Below, piece by piece: positions 18,544-25,241 of a stretch of 38,739 nt of DNA. The first letter of the stretch is position 1, and the number at the start of each line of letters is the position of its first letter. The position numbers were made by a program, and so were the translations under genes. Below the pieces are notes generated by a model. That model worked only from the letters and a program-made list of their open reading frames with translations, had not been told where the DNA came from and did no database searches. Source of the stretch: a virus; the IMG/VR virus record IMGVR_UViG_3300025312_000012, positions 1-38,739 of that record. One strand, written 5' to 3'.

Positions 18544-18797
18544 AACTTTTCCGTAATTTTCAGGTTATCCCAGTCCCCACGAGCGCCGATATGTATATGT
18601 TGCGGAGGTCGTCCGGGGCCTTTAGCCTTTAACTCATCAGGACATCGCCAGTTCTTCAGTTTCTCGACTATATACTCAAAATGTCGCTTCTCCTCTTTGG
18701 TCATATAATAGTGCTTAGATACTATTTGTTTGGCAAGAGCAACATCTTCTGGTTGTATTACCTCAGCCAAAAAGCCCACCAAAGGCAGTATAGTCAT
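18540..18797 (-). CDS. Hypothetical protein, last gene of the leftward operon
   Basis: An 85-residue protein starting in an ATGA overlap with the upstream gene (18794-18797). It contains an amphipathic helical middle (KEEKRHFEYIVEKLKNWR) and a Gly/Pro-rich tail with two close His residues (GPGRPPQHIHIGARGDW). No membrane segment. Its stop TAG, at 18540-18542, overlaps the last stop of the opposite operon. Family not recognised. Confidence 0.7.
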   Translation of the reverse strand: MTILPLVGFLAEVIQPEDVALAKQIVSKHYYMTKEEKRHFEYIVEKLKNWRCPDELKAKGPGRPPQHIHIGARGDWDNLKITEKF

Positions 18798-18988
18798 TTT
18801 TCTATCTCAAGCGGAAACTGCAATCCAGTTTCTTGCTCAATAATATTGCGAATAGTCATACCGCAATCTACACATCTTTGGCTATTTATCCTGTGCGACC
18901 TATAAGGTATCAATTTCGATGGCGTTTTTAGCGATTTAGAGGGGGCGCCCTTGCGTTTTGAATACCTTATCGTCCTTTTACTGCTCAC
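18794..18988 (-). CDS. Small basic CxxC protein
   Basis: A 64-residue protein from a GTG start (AAAGGG lies upstream, but the spacing is long). The N-terminal half is strongly basic (SSKRTIRYSKRKGAPSKSLK). The C-terminal half carries one CVDCG motif, which is half of a typical zinc ribbon. It could bind nucleic acid or partner with another Cys-rich early protein. The start codon is uncertain, but the overlap with the following gene supports the frame. Confidence 0.6.
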   Translation of the reverse strand: MSSKRTIRYSKRKGAPSKSLKTPSKLIPYRSHRINSQRCVDCGMTIRNIIEQETGLQFPLEIEK

Positions 18989-19025
18989 CCGTGCCTATTC
19001 CCTTTCAAATAAGCTATAAAGCTAA

Positions 19026-19043
19026 GTGCGTGAAATCACGCAC
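19026..19043. other. Perfect 8-bp palindrome with 2-base loop
   Basis: GTGCGTGA-AA-TCACGCAC lies in the gap between the DUF3987-like gene and the CxxC gene. No clear T-run follows on the leftward strand, so it is a weak terminator candidate. It could instead be a protein binding site or an RNA processing hairpin. A 13-codon frame (M-S-D-W-V-R) runs through it from an ATGA overlap with the DUF3987-like stop. Confidence 0.6.
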
Positions 19044-19051
19044 CCAATCGC

Positions 19052-20185
19052 TCATTTTACTAATTTGTAAATTACCGAAGGTTTTTTACTTTCTCCGATA
19101 CGTTCTCTCTCAACTTTTATTCTGTTACCTTCTGCCAGCGATTCCAATATCTTGTCTACAAAATTTTTAGGGTAGCCTGTATGGTTAAATAGTTCCGACC
19201 TGCCGATACTGCCTCTCCTTGTTATCAATTCCACTACTCGTTTGGTAGCTTTCTCGAAAGGTGTGAATGCAAACTCTCTTTCGTATAATCCCAGGAAGTT
19301 TCGTATGATATAATTACAGAATTGCGTAGCATCGGCTATATCCCCAGATGACATAACATTTGATCCCCGCATAGCGCAATTGCAAAGGGCTACTTTCCAA
19401 GCTATAGTATGTAATCTTGCTAAGACAGGTTGAGTTATCGGCGGCGCTTTTTCTATCTTATTCGATATATCGGCAAACCAATCTCTATACATTGTCTCGC
19501 CCTGCTTATCTATTGAAACAGGCCCCCTTACATTTGTCAAGCTTTTGAGCGCCAATAAACATTGCCTAAATAATGTATCATTGGGCATTTTAGGTATAGC
19601 TTCCAACCTACTAAACTCGCCAGGGATAAATAAAAATCTCGCCAAAAATCCCGCCCTAAAATCATCTTCCTTATTCTCCTTCAGAAACCAATCGAGAGTA
19701 GTGGCGGTGCCAATACAGGGGAAAGGTTGCTTGATTGTCTGCGTTCGCTGTTTTGTAGTTCGGGTATAGCTATCATCGCAATCATAAAGGTCAGTCAGAA
19801 ATGCCTTTAACCCTTCGTTGTAGCTACTGTTAAGCATACCGAGAAATGCCATAAACTCCGAGTGGTAAAATATCGCATTAGGTTGCGTCTCCATCCAATC
19901 AAACATTGCTTCCCTTGTGAAATCCCCGGGTGCCAGTATCAGTGGTTTTACGTGATGTATCATATTTCTGGATATATATAGAGATGTGGATTTTCTTGAC
20001 AGCGAAGAGCGGGCTATCAGGCAAATCCAGAAGTTTGGATATACGGGCCTATGTCCCAACGGAAACCATAACTGCCTACCAAGAACCGCGCCGATAGTAA
20101 AATAAGCCATAGCTGTTTGGAATTCTTTAGGAGCATCGCAACTCTCAGTAGCATACTTTGTATATAAAGTTACAAAATTATCCAT
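19052..20185 (-). CDS. DUF3987-like ATPase / replication-associated protein with altered P-loop
   Basis: A 377-residue protein when started at ATG 20185; an upstream TTG at 20260 would add 25 residues but overlaps a better-supported small gene. It resembles DUF3987-type proteins often found beside primases. The P-loop region reads ARSSLSRKSTS (residues 58-68), with no Gly before Lys65. The acidic Walker B motif is replaced by IFYHSE (105-110), and AGFLARFLFIPG (178-189) follows. A winged-helix-like end (residues ~300-377) could bind DNA. The stop of the zinc-finger gene overlaps this start in ATGGATAA, so the two are probably translated together. It may be an inactive or specialised ATPase; primase-helicase activity is not shown. 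Confidence 0.62.
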   Translation of the reverse strand: MDNFVTLYTKYATESCDAPKEFQTAMAYFTIGAVLGRQLWFPLGHRPVYPNFWICLIARSSLSRKSTSLYISRNMIHHVKPLILAPGDFTREAMFDWMETQPNAIFYHSEFMAFLGMLNSSYNEGLKAFLTDLYDCDDSYTRTTKQRTQTIKQPFPCIGTATTLDWFLKENKEDDFRAGFLARFLFIPGEFSRLEAIPKMPNDTLFRQCLLALKSLTNVRGPVSIDKQGETMYRDWFADISNKIEKAPPITQPVLARLHTIAWKVALCNCAMRGSNVMSSGDIADATQFCNYIIRNFLGLYEREFAFTPFEKATKRVVELITRRGSIGRSELFNHTGYPKNFVDKILESLAEGNRIKVERERIGESKKPSVIYKLVK

Positions 20186-20324
20186 TTTGTTTGACACAAA
20201 TGTGTCGCTTATAGCAACCTTGCTTGCAGTAATTGTATTTACAGCGATTACACTTTCCAATTCCTTTACCCCTGACCTTCCCGCAGTAATGACAAATATA
20301 GCATACTACTTGCTCTCGTATCAC
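20178..20324 (-). CDS. 48-residue HIT/MYND-like zinc finger protein
   Basis: GTG start at 20324 with GGGAG 8 bases upstream; the stop at 20178 overlaps the next gene's ATG. The protein has nine Cys and two His, spaced C11-x2-C14-x10-C25-x2-C28-x4-C33-x3-C37-x3-H41-x-C43, with an additional Cys at 8. This fits the cross-brace zinc layout of HIT/MYND fingers, which bind partner proteins, better than a bacterial zinc ribbon. Such fingers are mainly described from eukaryotes. It is too short for standard gene callers. The gene itself is well supported by its junctions, and the family call is tentative. Confidence 0.72.
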   Translation of the reverse strand: MIREQVVCYICHYCGKVRGKGIGKCNRCKYNYCKQGCYKRHICVKQNG

Positions 20325-20329
20325 GAAAG

Positions 20330-20716
20330 TTACTCCCAGTTTACTAAACCTTTTGCGGTGTCTTTTATGCCTCGATATGCGTCGTCGTCTACAACCCTAA
20401 TATGAACATCTGGAAAATATTTAGCCATTCTCTTTAGCTTCGTAGCACTCTTGCTATCCATCCAACCCTTGACTTCCCAATACTCTGTGAATCCGTCCTT
20501 CCAGATAACCGTGAAGTCGGGCTTATAAGTTCGAGTTCCTCGCTTAATCGCCTCGAAGGTAAACTCCTTTTCTTCGTATCTCCAGTCCTCTAACTCCTTG
20601 CATTCCTTCAGAAATTGCAAATAGCGGGCTATGTTAGCTTCCCATCGGCTTCGGAAGAATATCTCTCGACCTCCTATCTTGCGGAAGCCGCGCTTTACGT
20701 TTGTATATTTAGCCAT
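20330..20716 (-). CDS. PD-(D/E)XK nuclease, DUF1064/endonuclease I-like
   Basis: A 128-residue nuclease candidate from ATG 20716, whose ATGGCTAA overlap with a small upstream frame supports the start; a TTG at 20749 is the alternative. Motifs: RSRWEANIA (Glu26), then YKPDFTV (Asp67), and the active-site pair EYWEVKG (Glu81, Lys83). This order is the PD-(D/E)XK core seen in Holliday-junction resolvase-like and DUF1064 proteins. It sits among recombination genes and probably resolves branched DNA during phage replication or packaging. Substrate is inferred. Confidence 0.75.
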   Translation of the reverse strand: MAKYTNVKRGFRKIGGREIFFRSRWEANIARYLQFLKECKELEDWRYEEKEFTFEAIKRGTRTYKPDFTVIWKDGFTEYWEVKGWMDSKSATKLKRMAKYFPDVHIRVVDDDAYRGIKDTAKGLVNWE

Positions 20717-20816
20717 TTTCTCTATGCAATCGCATCTGTGCGGATTCAAAATTTTCGAGGCGCAAAAGCACCTGCCTAAGTTCCTCTTGAAATACCTTAT
20801 TTAACTGTTTCTGCAA
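20709..20816 (-). CDS. Possible 35-residue helical protein
   Basis: A frame starting at TTG 20816 and ending in the overlap ATGGCTAA with the nuclease start. It encodes a highly helical charged peptide, starting MQKQLNKVFQEELRQVLLRL. A purine-rich GAGG lies near the previous stop, but the spacing is poor, and a second GAGGA nearly touches the TTG. The overlap at its end supports expression. It may be a real gene or only a translational bridge between the Cys-rich gene upstream and the nuclease. Confidence 0.45.
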   Translation of the reverse strand: MQKQLNKVFQEELRQVLLRLENFESAQMRLHRENG

Positions 20817-20831
20817 ATCCTCATAACATCC

Positions 20832-21122
20832 TCAATTTCCATTAGTATCTTTTCGCTTTCCTTCATCTCTTACCTCCTTATACTTAACCAATAATCTAAC
20901 TGCCATATCGGGAACTCCTCCTTCGCCTGCAACTTCTTCGGGAAAGTTCTCCTTTATATAACTCGCCAACCCCGCAAATCCTTGTTGAATTAAGGGAATA
21001 GCCACCGCCATTCTGTCTATGCAATCACTATGATATTGCTTGCCTGAATTGTGAGTTACTACGAACGGTGGTCTTGTTATTGCCTCGTGGCATACACTAC
21101 ATACATAGTTTGGCATAATCAC
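20832..21122 (-). CDS. Small Cys/His protein
   Basis: A 96-residue protein. GTG 21122 lies 5 bases after GGAGG; ATG 21116 is the alternative. The N-terminal 35 residues have C-x2-C near Cys8 and Cys11 and then HSDC about 20 residues later, a possible single zinc site (CSVCHEAITRPPFVVTHNSG). The rest is helical and acidic. Position among recombination genes suggests a regulator or accessory factor; no family is recognised. Confidence 0.68.
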   Translation of the reverse strand: MIMPNYVCSVCHEAITRPPFVVTHNSGKQYHSDCIDRMAVAIPLIQQGFAGLASYIKENFPEEVAGEGGVPDMAVRLLVKYKEVRDEGKRKDTNGN

Positions 21123-21158
21123 TATTACCTCCTTCCTAAAAATCTTTTAGCACTTTTT

Positions 21159-21914
21159 CTATTTGCCATTTTTCTTTAACCACTCCAGCCAATTGTATAC
21201 AGTCAAGCACGCCTTGAAAGTTTCAAAGTGCTTATCGAGATTTTCTACTTTCCCGAAAGTATAATCACCAGTTTCTTTGGATAGGTGAAGTATCCAGCAT
21301 TCTTCGGCGCCGTGTTTTTCTGCCTCGCTAAAATCGCCACCTAATTGACCATTATTCAAAGGACACGCATGGTATGCTGCAACTTGCATATTATGCTCGG
21401 GATATATCCCACCTTTATTTGTTTTGAAGTCCACTATAACCAATTTGCCATTCAACATACCTACGCTATCTATTTTCCCTGCATAGCAATATTCTTTATT
21501 CCAAACGAGAAGCTCATTTATAATAAGTTTATAATGCTTACCCTCCAGCTCTCTCCATTTAAGATACGCCTCGAAAGCGTTCCGAGTTCCCTCGTCATAT
21601 ACAGGTGCCTCTATTGGGTGTCCTTCAAGGTGTGCCTGCACAAGTCCGTGAGCATCCGTGCCTTCGCCTGCCGCTTTGTCTCTGATAACATTGTCAGCAC
21701 TCATAGCACTCTTAACAAATGGACTGGTAAAGAATTCTGCTTTGTCAAGCTTCATCGCCACGCTCAATTCTTCAATATTGTTATATAGATACTCCATTAC
21801 AGTTTTCTTTCGCCAGTAGTTTAGCATCGGCTTGTCTATAACCTTCAGGATTTTAGTAACTCTTGGATACTGCAATCCGTCAATGGTATAGAAACTATCT
21901 TGCTTTTCTCTCAT
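21159..21914 (-). CDS. RecB/Cas4-type PD-(D/E)XK exonuclease
   Basis: A 251-residue exonuclease candidate from ATG 21914 with GGGAGG nine bases upstream, overlapping the zinc-ribbon gene by 20 bp. Motifs in order: GTDAHG (His89), an acidic INELLV (Glu134), CYAGKIDS (Asp149), VDFKTNKG (Asp162, Lys164) and MQVAAYH (Gln177, Tyr181). This is the layout of the RecB/PDDEXK_1 family, including phage exonucleases that resect ends for annealing proteins. The Mgm101-type annealing protein is encoded about 0.7 kb upstream, which makes a two-component recombination pair likely. Confidence 0.78.
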   Translation of the reverse strand: MREKQDSFYTIDGLQYPRVTKILKVIDKPMLNYWRKKTVMEYLYNNIEELSVAMKLDKAEFFTSPFVKSAMSADNVIRDKAAGEGTDAHGLVQAHLEGHPIEAPVYDEGTRNAFEAYLKWRELEGKHYKLIINELLVWNKEYCYAGKIDSVGMLNGKLVIVDFKTNKGGIYPEHNMQVAAYHACPLNNGQLGGDFSEAEKHGAEECWILHLSKETGDYTFGKVENLDKHFETFKACLTVYNWLEWLKKNGK

Positions 21915-22047
21915 CTTTACTTTCCTCCCAATGAGTAATAAATCTTTTTGCAACACCCATTACTTCAAACCATCCGCCTTGACAACTTTGGCATAGCTTA
22001 AAAGGTCTTTTTCTCTTTGTCTTTCGACCACACTTTTTACATTTCAT
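21895..22047 (-). CDS. Small zinc-ribbon protein
   Basis: ATG 22047 gives 50 residues; the frame stays open further upstream but that part runs through the RNA hairpins and is unlikely to be coded. The N-terminus has CKKCG, then CQSC about 15 residues later, a classical zinc ribbon. The C-terminus is helical, and it overlaps the exonuclease start by 20 bp. No ribosome binding site is visible, unusual here; two stem-loops end just before the start, so expression may be controlled by RNA structure. Function unknown. Confidence 0.6.
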   Translation of the reverse strand: MKCKKCGRKTKRKRPFKLCQSCQGGWFEVMGVAKRFITHWEESKDERKAR

Positions 22048-22062
22048 ATTAAAAAGAAGATA

Positions 22063-22083
22063 GGGCAAGCAAGCTGCCTGCCC
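22063..22083 (-). terminator. Hairpin plus T-run, terminator-like, just before the zinc-ribbon gene
   Basis: On the leftward transcript a nine-pair stem (one G-U pair) with a GCU loop is followed by CTATCTTCTTTTT, then the ATG at 22047. It fits a weak intrinsic terminator or attenuator. It lies 22 bases downstream of a larger stem-loop, so the two may act together. Confidence 0.5.
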
Positions 22084-22105
22084 GCTTCGGAGAGAGGTAA
22101 ATAAA

Positions 22106-22166
22106 AGAGGCAGGTGGCGATACAAGCTTTTGGATGGATGCTGTCCGCCCAAAACTACCTGCCTCT
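22106..22166 (-). promoter_or_regulatory. Structured RNA element in the leader of the zinc-ribbon/exonuclease genes
   Basis: On the leftward transcript a perfect 10-base outer stem, AGAGGCAGGU with ACCUGCCUCU, surrounds an inner stem AGUUUUGG / CCAAAAGCU (one bulged G) and a loop of about 15 bases. UUUAUUU follows. The region 22048-22295 (248 bp) contains no convincing gene. Bases in the downstream hairpin (GGCAGG) could also pair with CCUGCC of this stem, so two alternative folds are possible, as in attenuation. Not matched to any known riboswitch. Confidence 0.55.
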
Positions 22167-22295
22167 AAACAAAAAGGGGGAAGGGAATTTATTATCTTCT
22201 TGACTGCCTGTATCACCATAAATTGGAACTTTACATTTTGTAATATATAAATCCACATTTCGAGGTAAAAAACTTTGAAAATAGTGCAGATTTCT

Positions 22296-22640
22296 CTAAC
22301 TACTATTACTCGGGTACAAAGATTTGAGCATATCTATACGTCGTTGAATTTGCTGATATTCGAAATCCCTGTTTCTCAGCCAAGCGATTCTTTTTATGTA
22401 AATTTCGTCATTACGTTTCCACATCTTGACTTTTTCAAGTAAATCTGTTTTCTCGGATTCACTTAAATCGCAATACCTTTTGTGCAAAACATTTTGGATA
22501 TACCAGCGGACATCACTTTCCCATTCGCCGATTGCTGACCAGAAATCTTTGGGGAGCGAAGGGGTAGGCAGAGAACTCGGAGGGAGTGTATGAGGTGTCT
22601 CTGCCTCCCCTTGCTTAGCTAATGGGCGATTTTCTTCCAT
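22296..22640 (-). CDS. Hypothetical protein downstream of the annealing protein
   Basis: A 114-residue protein starting in a TAATG overlap with the annealing protein's stop. The N-terminal 30 residues are Pro/Ser-rich (TPHTLPPSSLPTPSLP). The remainder is helical and charged, with LSESEKTDLLEKVKMWKR. Its coupling to the annealing protein suggests a helper in the recombination pathway. No catalytic motif and no recognised family. Confidence 0.7.
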   Translation of the reverse strand: MEENRPLAKQGEAETPHTLPPSSLPTPSLPKDFWSAIGEWESDVRWYIQNVLHKRYCDLSESEKTDLLEKVKMWKRNDEIYIKRIAWLRNRDFEYQQIQRRIDMLKSLYPSNSS

Positions 22641-23500
22641 TAAAACTTCGGCTCCTCATTTGCAGGAGCTTCCGCCGCGGGCTCCCTATCGTTTCTAATC
22701 TCAATCATACTTGCTATTTTTACGGCAGTATCCCTTTCCGTCAATTCCTTTAGATGCTCCGCACCAAAGTGCTTGTGAACTTCCGGCGCTTCCCATCCAA
22801 TCTCCTTTGCTACCGCCCAGATTTGATTTATCTGCTTCTGGTTTATCATAGGGATATCTTTGGGTACAGGACGACTTTCGACTACTTCCGCCTCAATTAC
22901 CTTTGGCTTTGGCTCAGCAGAATGAGAAATCGCTTTCTTTCTCCATTTAGTTTTCCCTTCTTTGTCTGTGTATGTCTCGGCATATTTAGCTTTCCAGTTT
23001 CTAATAAACTCTGGTTTCCAAAGCTCAAGCCCCATACCTAACCCCTTACATAATCGCATAAGAGCATTTGACCGGCAACCTTCTATCGTATCTCCATACG
23101 TCATCATTTTGTTTGCAGGAGAATAATTATTTTCACCGACCGCAGTGCCCATATACTTACCTTTTACAAATAAATGATACTCTCGGAGCATTAGGTTATC
23201 TTTAAGTTGTGGCTGCATATTTGTCGGAGTAGCCCAGGAGCCATTGCCAAACGCCTTATTTAACCTATCGACGTAGAAAGGCCACGGCAAGTATATCAAC
23301 CCGTCCGGGCGTATTTCTACATCCGCTTCATTTACAGGTGCCGCAATAATAGCTATTTGCTCTGGTGCGAGATTCATTCCAATATCGCTTGCTGAAACCT
23401 GTATAGCAAACTCTACGTTTTGCGTCTTTTTTGTCTCCACGTTTTGCGTCTGAGTTTTCCCTGGCTCCCCTGTCGTCGCTATTGCTTTGCCACTTTCCAT
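22640..23500 (-). CDS. Mgm101/Rad52-type single-strand annealing protein
   Basis: A 286-residue protein with AGGAGG five bases before ATG. Residues about 70-170 match the Mgm101-type core: LIYLPWPFYVDRLNKAFG, GSW, REYHLFVKGKYMGTAVGE, then TYGDTIEGCRSNALMRLCKG and LWKPEFIRNWKAKYA. These proteins anneal complementary single strands and drive RecA-independent recombination. The N-terminus is a disordered Thr/Gln tail, and the C-terminal 80 residues are a Pro/Glu-rich linker plus a small helical domain that may contact a partner. The nearby exonuclease supports function as a recombination pair. Confidence 0.85.
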   Translation of the reverse strand: MESGKAIATTGEPGKTQTQNVETKKTQNVEFAIQVSASDIGMNLAPEQIAIIAAPVNEADVEIRPDGLIYLPWPFYVDRLNKAFGNGSWATPTNMQPQLKDNLMLREYHLFVKGKYMGTAVGENNYSPANKMMTYGDTIEGCRSNALMRLCKGLGMGLELWKPEFIRNWKAKYAETYTDKEGKTKWRKKAISHSAEPKPKVIEAEVVESRPVPKDIPMINQKQINQIWAVAKEIGWEAPEVHKHFGAEHLKELTERDTAVKIASMIEIRNDREPAAEAPANEEPKF

Positions 23501-23529
23501 AAAACCTCCTCGTAAAAGAAAGAAATAAA

Positions 23530-23901
23530 TTAAAAATTAACTCTCGCTATATTACTGTCAAGTGGTTTCTTCTTCGCCACTTTGGTCGTCCCTCGAAGTT
23601 TTCTTATATACGCGGTAAGCGCAGATCGGGGAATACGCCAATGTCCACCTTTTGTCCTCGCGGCTACAATTTCTCCGTTACGGCATAGTATTCTTAGTGA
23701 TTCCCTATTGATACTTAATAAGGCAGACGCTTGCTTGACAGTATACAGTAGGGGTTTCTTTTGCTTTTGCTCTTTTTGCGACATCATCAGTTTCCGCTTT
23801 TCCTTCCTTAACATCTTAGAAAGCTCCCACTGCCATTTGCGAAATTCACGCTTCTGGTAAAGCTCGCTAACGATTTCTTTAACGCTTTTCTTTTCTTCCA
23901 C
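23530..23901 (-). CDS. Excisionase-type (HTH_17/MerR-like) DNA-binding protein
   Basis: A 123-residue protein from GTG 23901 with AGAGG upstream; a TTG at 23916 is possible. The N-terminal 45 residues are basic and helical. Residues from about 52 read LYTVKQASALLSINRESLRI, then GGHWRIPRSALTAYI, the winged HTH of excisionase/MerR-like factors. With no integrase present it is more likely a regulator of early or late transcription or a replication-origin factor. It overlaps the membrane protein upstream by 23 bp. Confidence 0.75.
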   Translation of the reverse strand: MEEKKSVKEIVSELYQKREFRKWQWELSKMLRKEKRKLMMSQKEQKQKKPLLYTVKQASALLSINRESLRILCRNGEIVAARTKGGHWRIPRSALTAYIRKLRGTTKVAKKKPLDSNIARVNF

Positions 23902-24028
23902 TGAATAACCTCTCAAGAATACTCATAATACATCCCAGAAGATATATAAGAGCGTATATAAGGATATTCCCTGAGAATATCACTCCTATATAGAATAGTA
24001 TAGTCAATAATTTCTCAATATCAATCAT
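23879..24028 (-). CDS. Small membrane protein
   Basis: A 49-residue protein from ATG 24028, with GGAGG eight bases upstream; longer starts lack this. It has one long hydrophobic segment or two short ones (about residues 8-36, LLTILFYIGVIFSGNILIYA) followed by a basic tail ending SGRKEKR, so the C-terminus is probably cytoplasmic. Position in the early operon does not suggest a classical holin; host membrane interference is possible. Function unknown. Confidence 0.72.
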   Translation of the reverse strand: MIDIEKLLTILFYIGVIFSGNILIYALIYLLGCIMSILERLFSGRKEKR

Positions 24029-24077
24029 ACTTTTTCCTCCTTTCATAAAATCTTGCAAATAAATTCCCATCATTCAT

Positions 24078-24362
24078 TTAATTATTAGCCATCGCCATAG
24101 CCATCGCCATAGCTGGTTTCGTGCAATCTAAAATCTCAATAGCTTGTAATAATTCAACTCTACTAACTTCGCAAGGGAATTTACAATCATTCGGTTTTGA
24201 CGTGCCTTCCATAGCTAATTGCGAAAGTGAACTCGCTCCAGCCCAACGCCATAATCTTCGGGCATTTTCCAAAATAACCTCTTGCCCTTTTTTGCCAACA
24301 AAGTTTCCTGCGAATACTCCTGCGGAATAAGTCCGCACTATTACATACTTTCCCTTTACCAT
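24078..24362 (-). CDS. DUF6948-like phage protein with a repeated Ala-Met tail
   Basis: A 94-residue protein from ATG 24362, with AGGAAG six bases upstream; ATG 24383 is less well placed. The block YVIVRTYSAGVFAGNFVG, then ENARRLWRWAGASSLSQLAM, matches a small phage-wide protein family I recall as DUF6948; the label is from memory. The C-terminus is PAMAMAMAMANN, coded by two copies of a 12-base unit of alternating GCN and ATG codons, so tail length may vary. Function is unknown. Confidence 0.7.
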   Translation of the reverse strand: MVKGKYVIVRTYSAGVFAGNFVGKKGQEVILENARRLWRWAGASSLSQLAMEGTSKPNDCKFPCEVSRVELLQAIEILDCTKPAMAMAMAMANN

Positions 24363-24412
24363 CTTACACTTCCTTTCTGCCATACGGCATTATACAATAA
24401 AATAAATTCCCC

Positions 24413-24850
24413 TCATAGGTCATTCTTTTTAGCGAATAAAGGCATAAACTCTTCGATTGTAAAACTTGGCTTTTCGTATAACTTTTTCTTTTTAAGCTGT
24501 TGATTTGTTATAATTCTATGGCAAGCTCGGCATAATGCTTCGAGATTATCTTGATGATTTAGGCAGGTGAAAGTCCGCTTACCACCATTTAATCGCTCAA
24601 TATGATTTACCTCCTCCGCTTTCGCTCCACATTTCATACATTTATTATTCGCTCTCTTCATAGCTTTTATACGGGCAAAATCCCATAAGTGATTATCATA
24701 AAAATTATCTCTGCATTTGTCAGAGCAATAAAACCTTGCCCGCTTTTTAATAATTGGTTTTTGACAGAGCATCCAAGAGCATATATGTAAGCTAATACTA
24801 TCAGCGACATTTATGCACTTTGCGTTAGCAAGTATATTTATATTGCTCAT
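24413..24850 (-). CDS. HNH endonuclease with zinc knuckles
   Basis: A 145-residue protein from ATG 24850 with AAGGA upstream; this start also forms ATGA with the previous stop. The HNH core is visible: NKCMKCGAKAEEVNHIERL, then HQDNLEALCRACHRIITNQQ, with paired Cys holding zinc. An extra Cys-pair segment lies upstream (FYCSDKCRDNFY). HNH nucleases in phages can be homing enzymes, packaging nickases or host-DNA nucleases. It is far from terminase, so a free-standing homing or early nuclease role is more likely than packaging. Confidence 0.82.
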   Translation of the reverse strand: MSNINILANAKCINVADSISLHICSWMLCQKPIIKKRARFYCSDKCRDNFYDNHLWDFARIKAMKRANNKCMKCGAKAEEVNHIERLNGGKRTFTCLNHQDNLEALCRACHRIITNQQLKKKKLYEKPSFTIEEFMPLFAKKNDL

Positions 24851-25005
24851 AGCTTTTTCCTTAAAGTTCTTGTAGATACAATTATTCGCCTTTGGCAATT
24901 ATCACACCATATTAAACTCTTACCTCGAAATGTTTTTATAAGTGTGCAAGCGTGTCCTTTATGCTCGCTACCTTTGGCGTGTTGAATGTATATAGTTATG
25001 CTCAT
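24847..25005 (-). CDS. Small CxxC protein
   Basis: ATG 25005 to TGA 24847, 52 residues, with an ATGA overlap at both ends, which strongly supports the gene although it is short. It is basic and holds one CDNC motif followed by QRRIIVSTRTLRKKL. It begins MSITIYIQHAKGSEHKGHAC, with several His. Probably a metal-binding accessory protein; no family recognised. Confidence 0.72.
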   Translation of the reverse strand: MSITIYIQHAKGSEHKGHACTLIKTFRGKSLIWCDNCQRRIIVSTRTLRKKL

Positions 25006-25241
25006 AGCTTTTTAGTCCTTATAGCGGCGGTATATTCATAATGCTTTAGACATCCTGTCCAAAATATTCCCTTCTTACCATTCTTTTCTAAAATCACCCA
25101 CCAATCGCCTGCAATACTTACAACATTCGAAACACCCCATAAACAAGCAATTACAATTTGCTGTTTAACCCAATAACTCGGTTCTGCAAAATCAGTTAAG
25201 GGTTTATCGTGGTGGTCAAATGTCATATTTATATCACTCAC
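25002..25241 (-). CDS. Hypothetical early protein
   Basis: A 79-residue protein from GTG 25241, overlapping the upstream stop (GTGAGTGA), with ATG 25226 as an alternative. It ends in an ATGA overlap with the CxxC gene. It is rich in Trp and aromatic residues in the middle (SIAGDWWVILEKNGKKGIFW), suggesting a small beta domain. Translation is probably coupled along this gene series. No family recognised. Confidence 0.68.
   Translation of the reverse strand: MSDINMTFDHHDKPLTDFAEPSYWVKQQIVIACLWGVSNVVSIAGDWWVILEKNGKKGIFWTGCLKHYEYTAAIRTKKL

Noticed and set aside
20186-20260. TTG start at 20260 for the DUF3987-like gene
   Set aside because: It overlaps the zinc-finger gene, whose Cys spacing and junctions are better supported; ATG 20185 fits a coupled overlap.
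21345-21788. A 147-codon + strand frame opposite the exonuclease
   Set aside because: It is antisense to a gene with clear PD-(D/E)XK motifs, has unusual composition and has no operon context.
23530-23901. Evidence for a temperate lifestyle from the excisionase-type protein
   Set aside because: No integrase, repressor or attachment site was seen, and HTH_17 proteins often act as regulators unrelated to excision.
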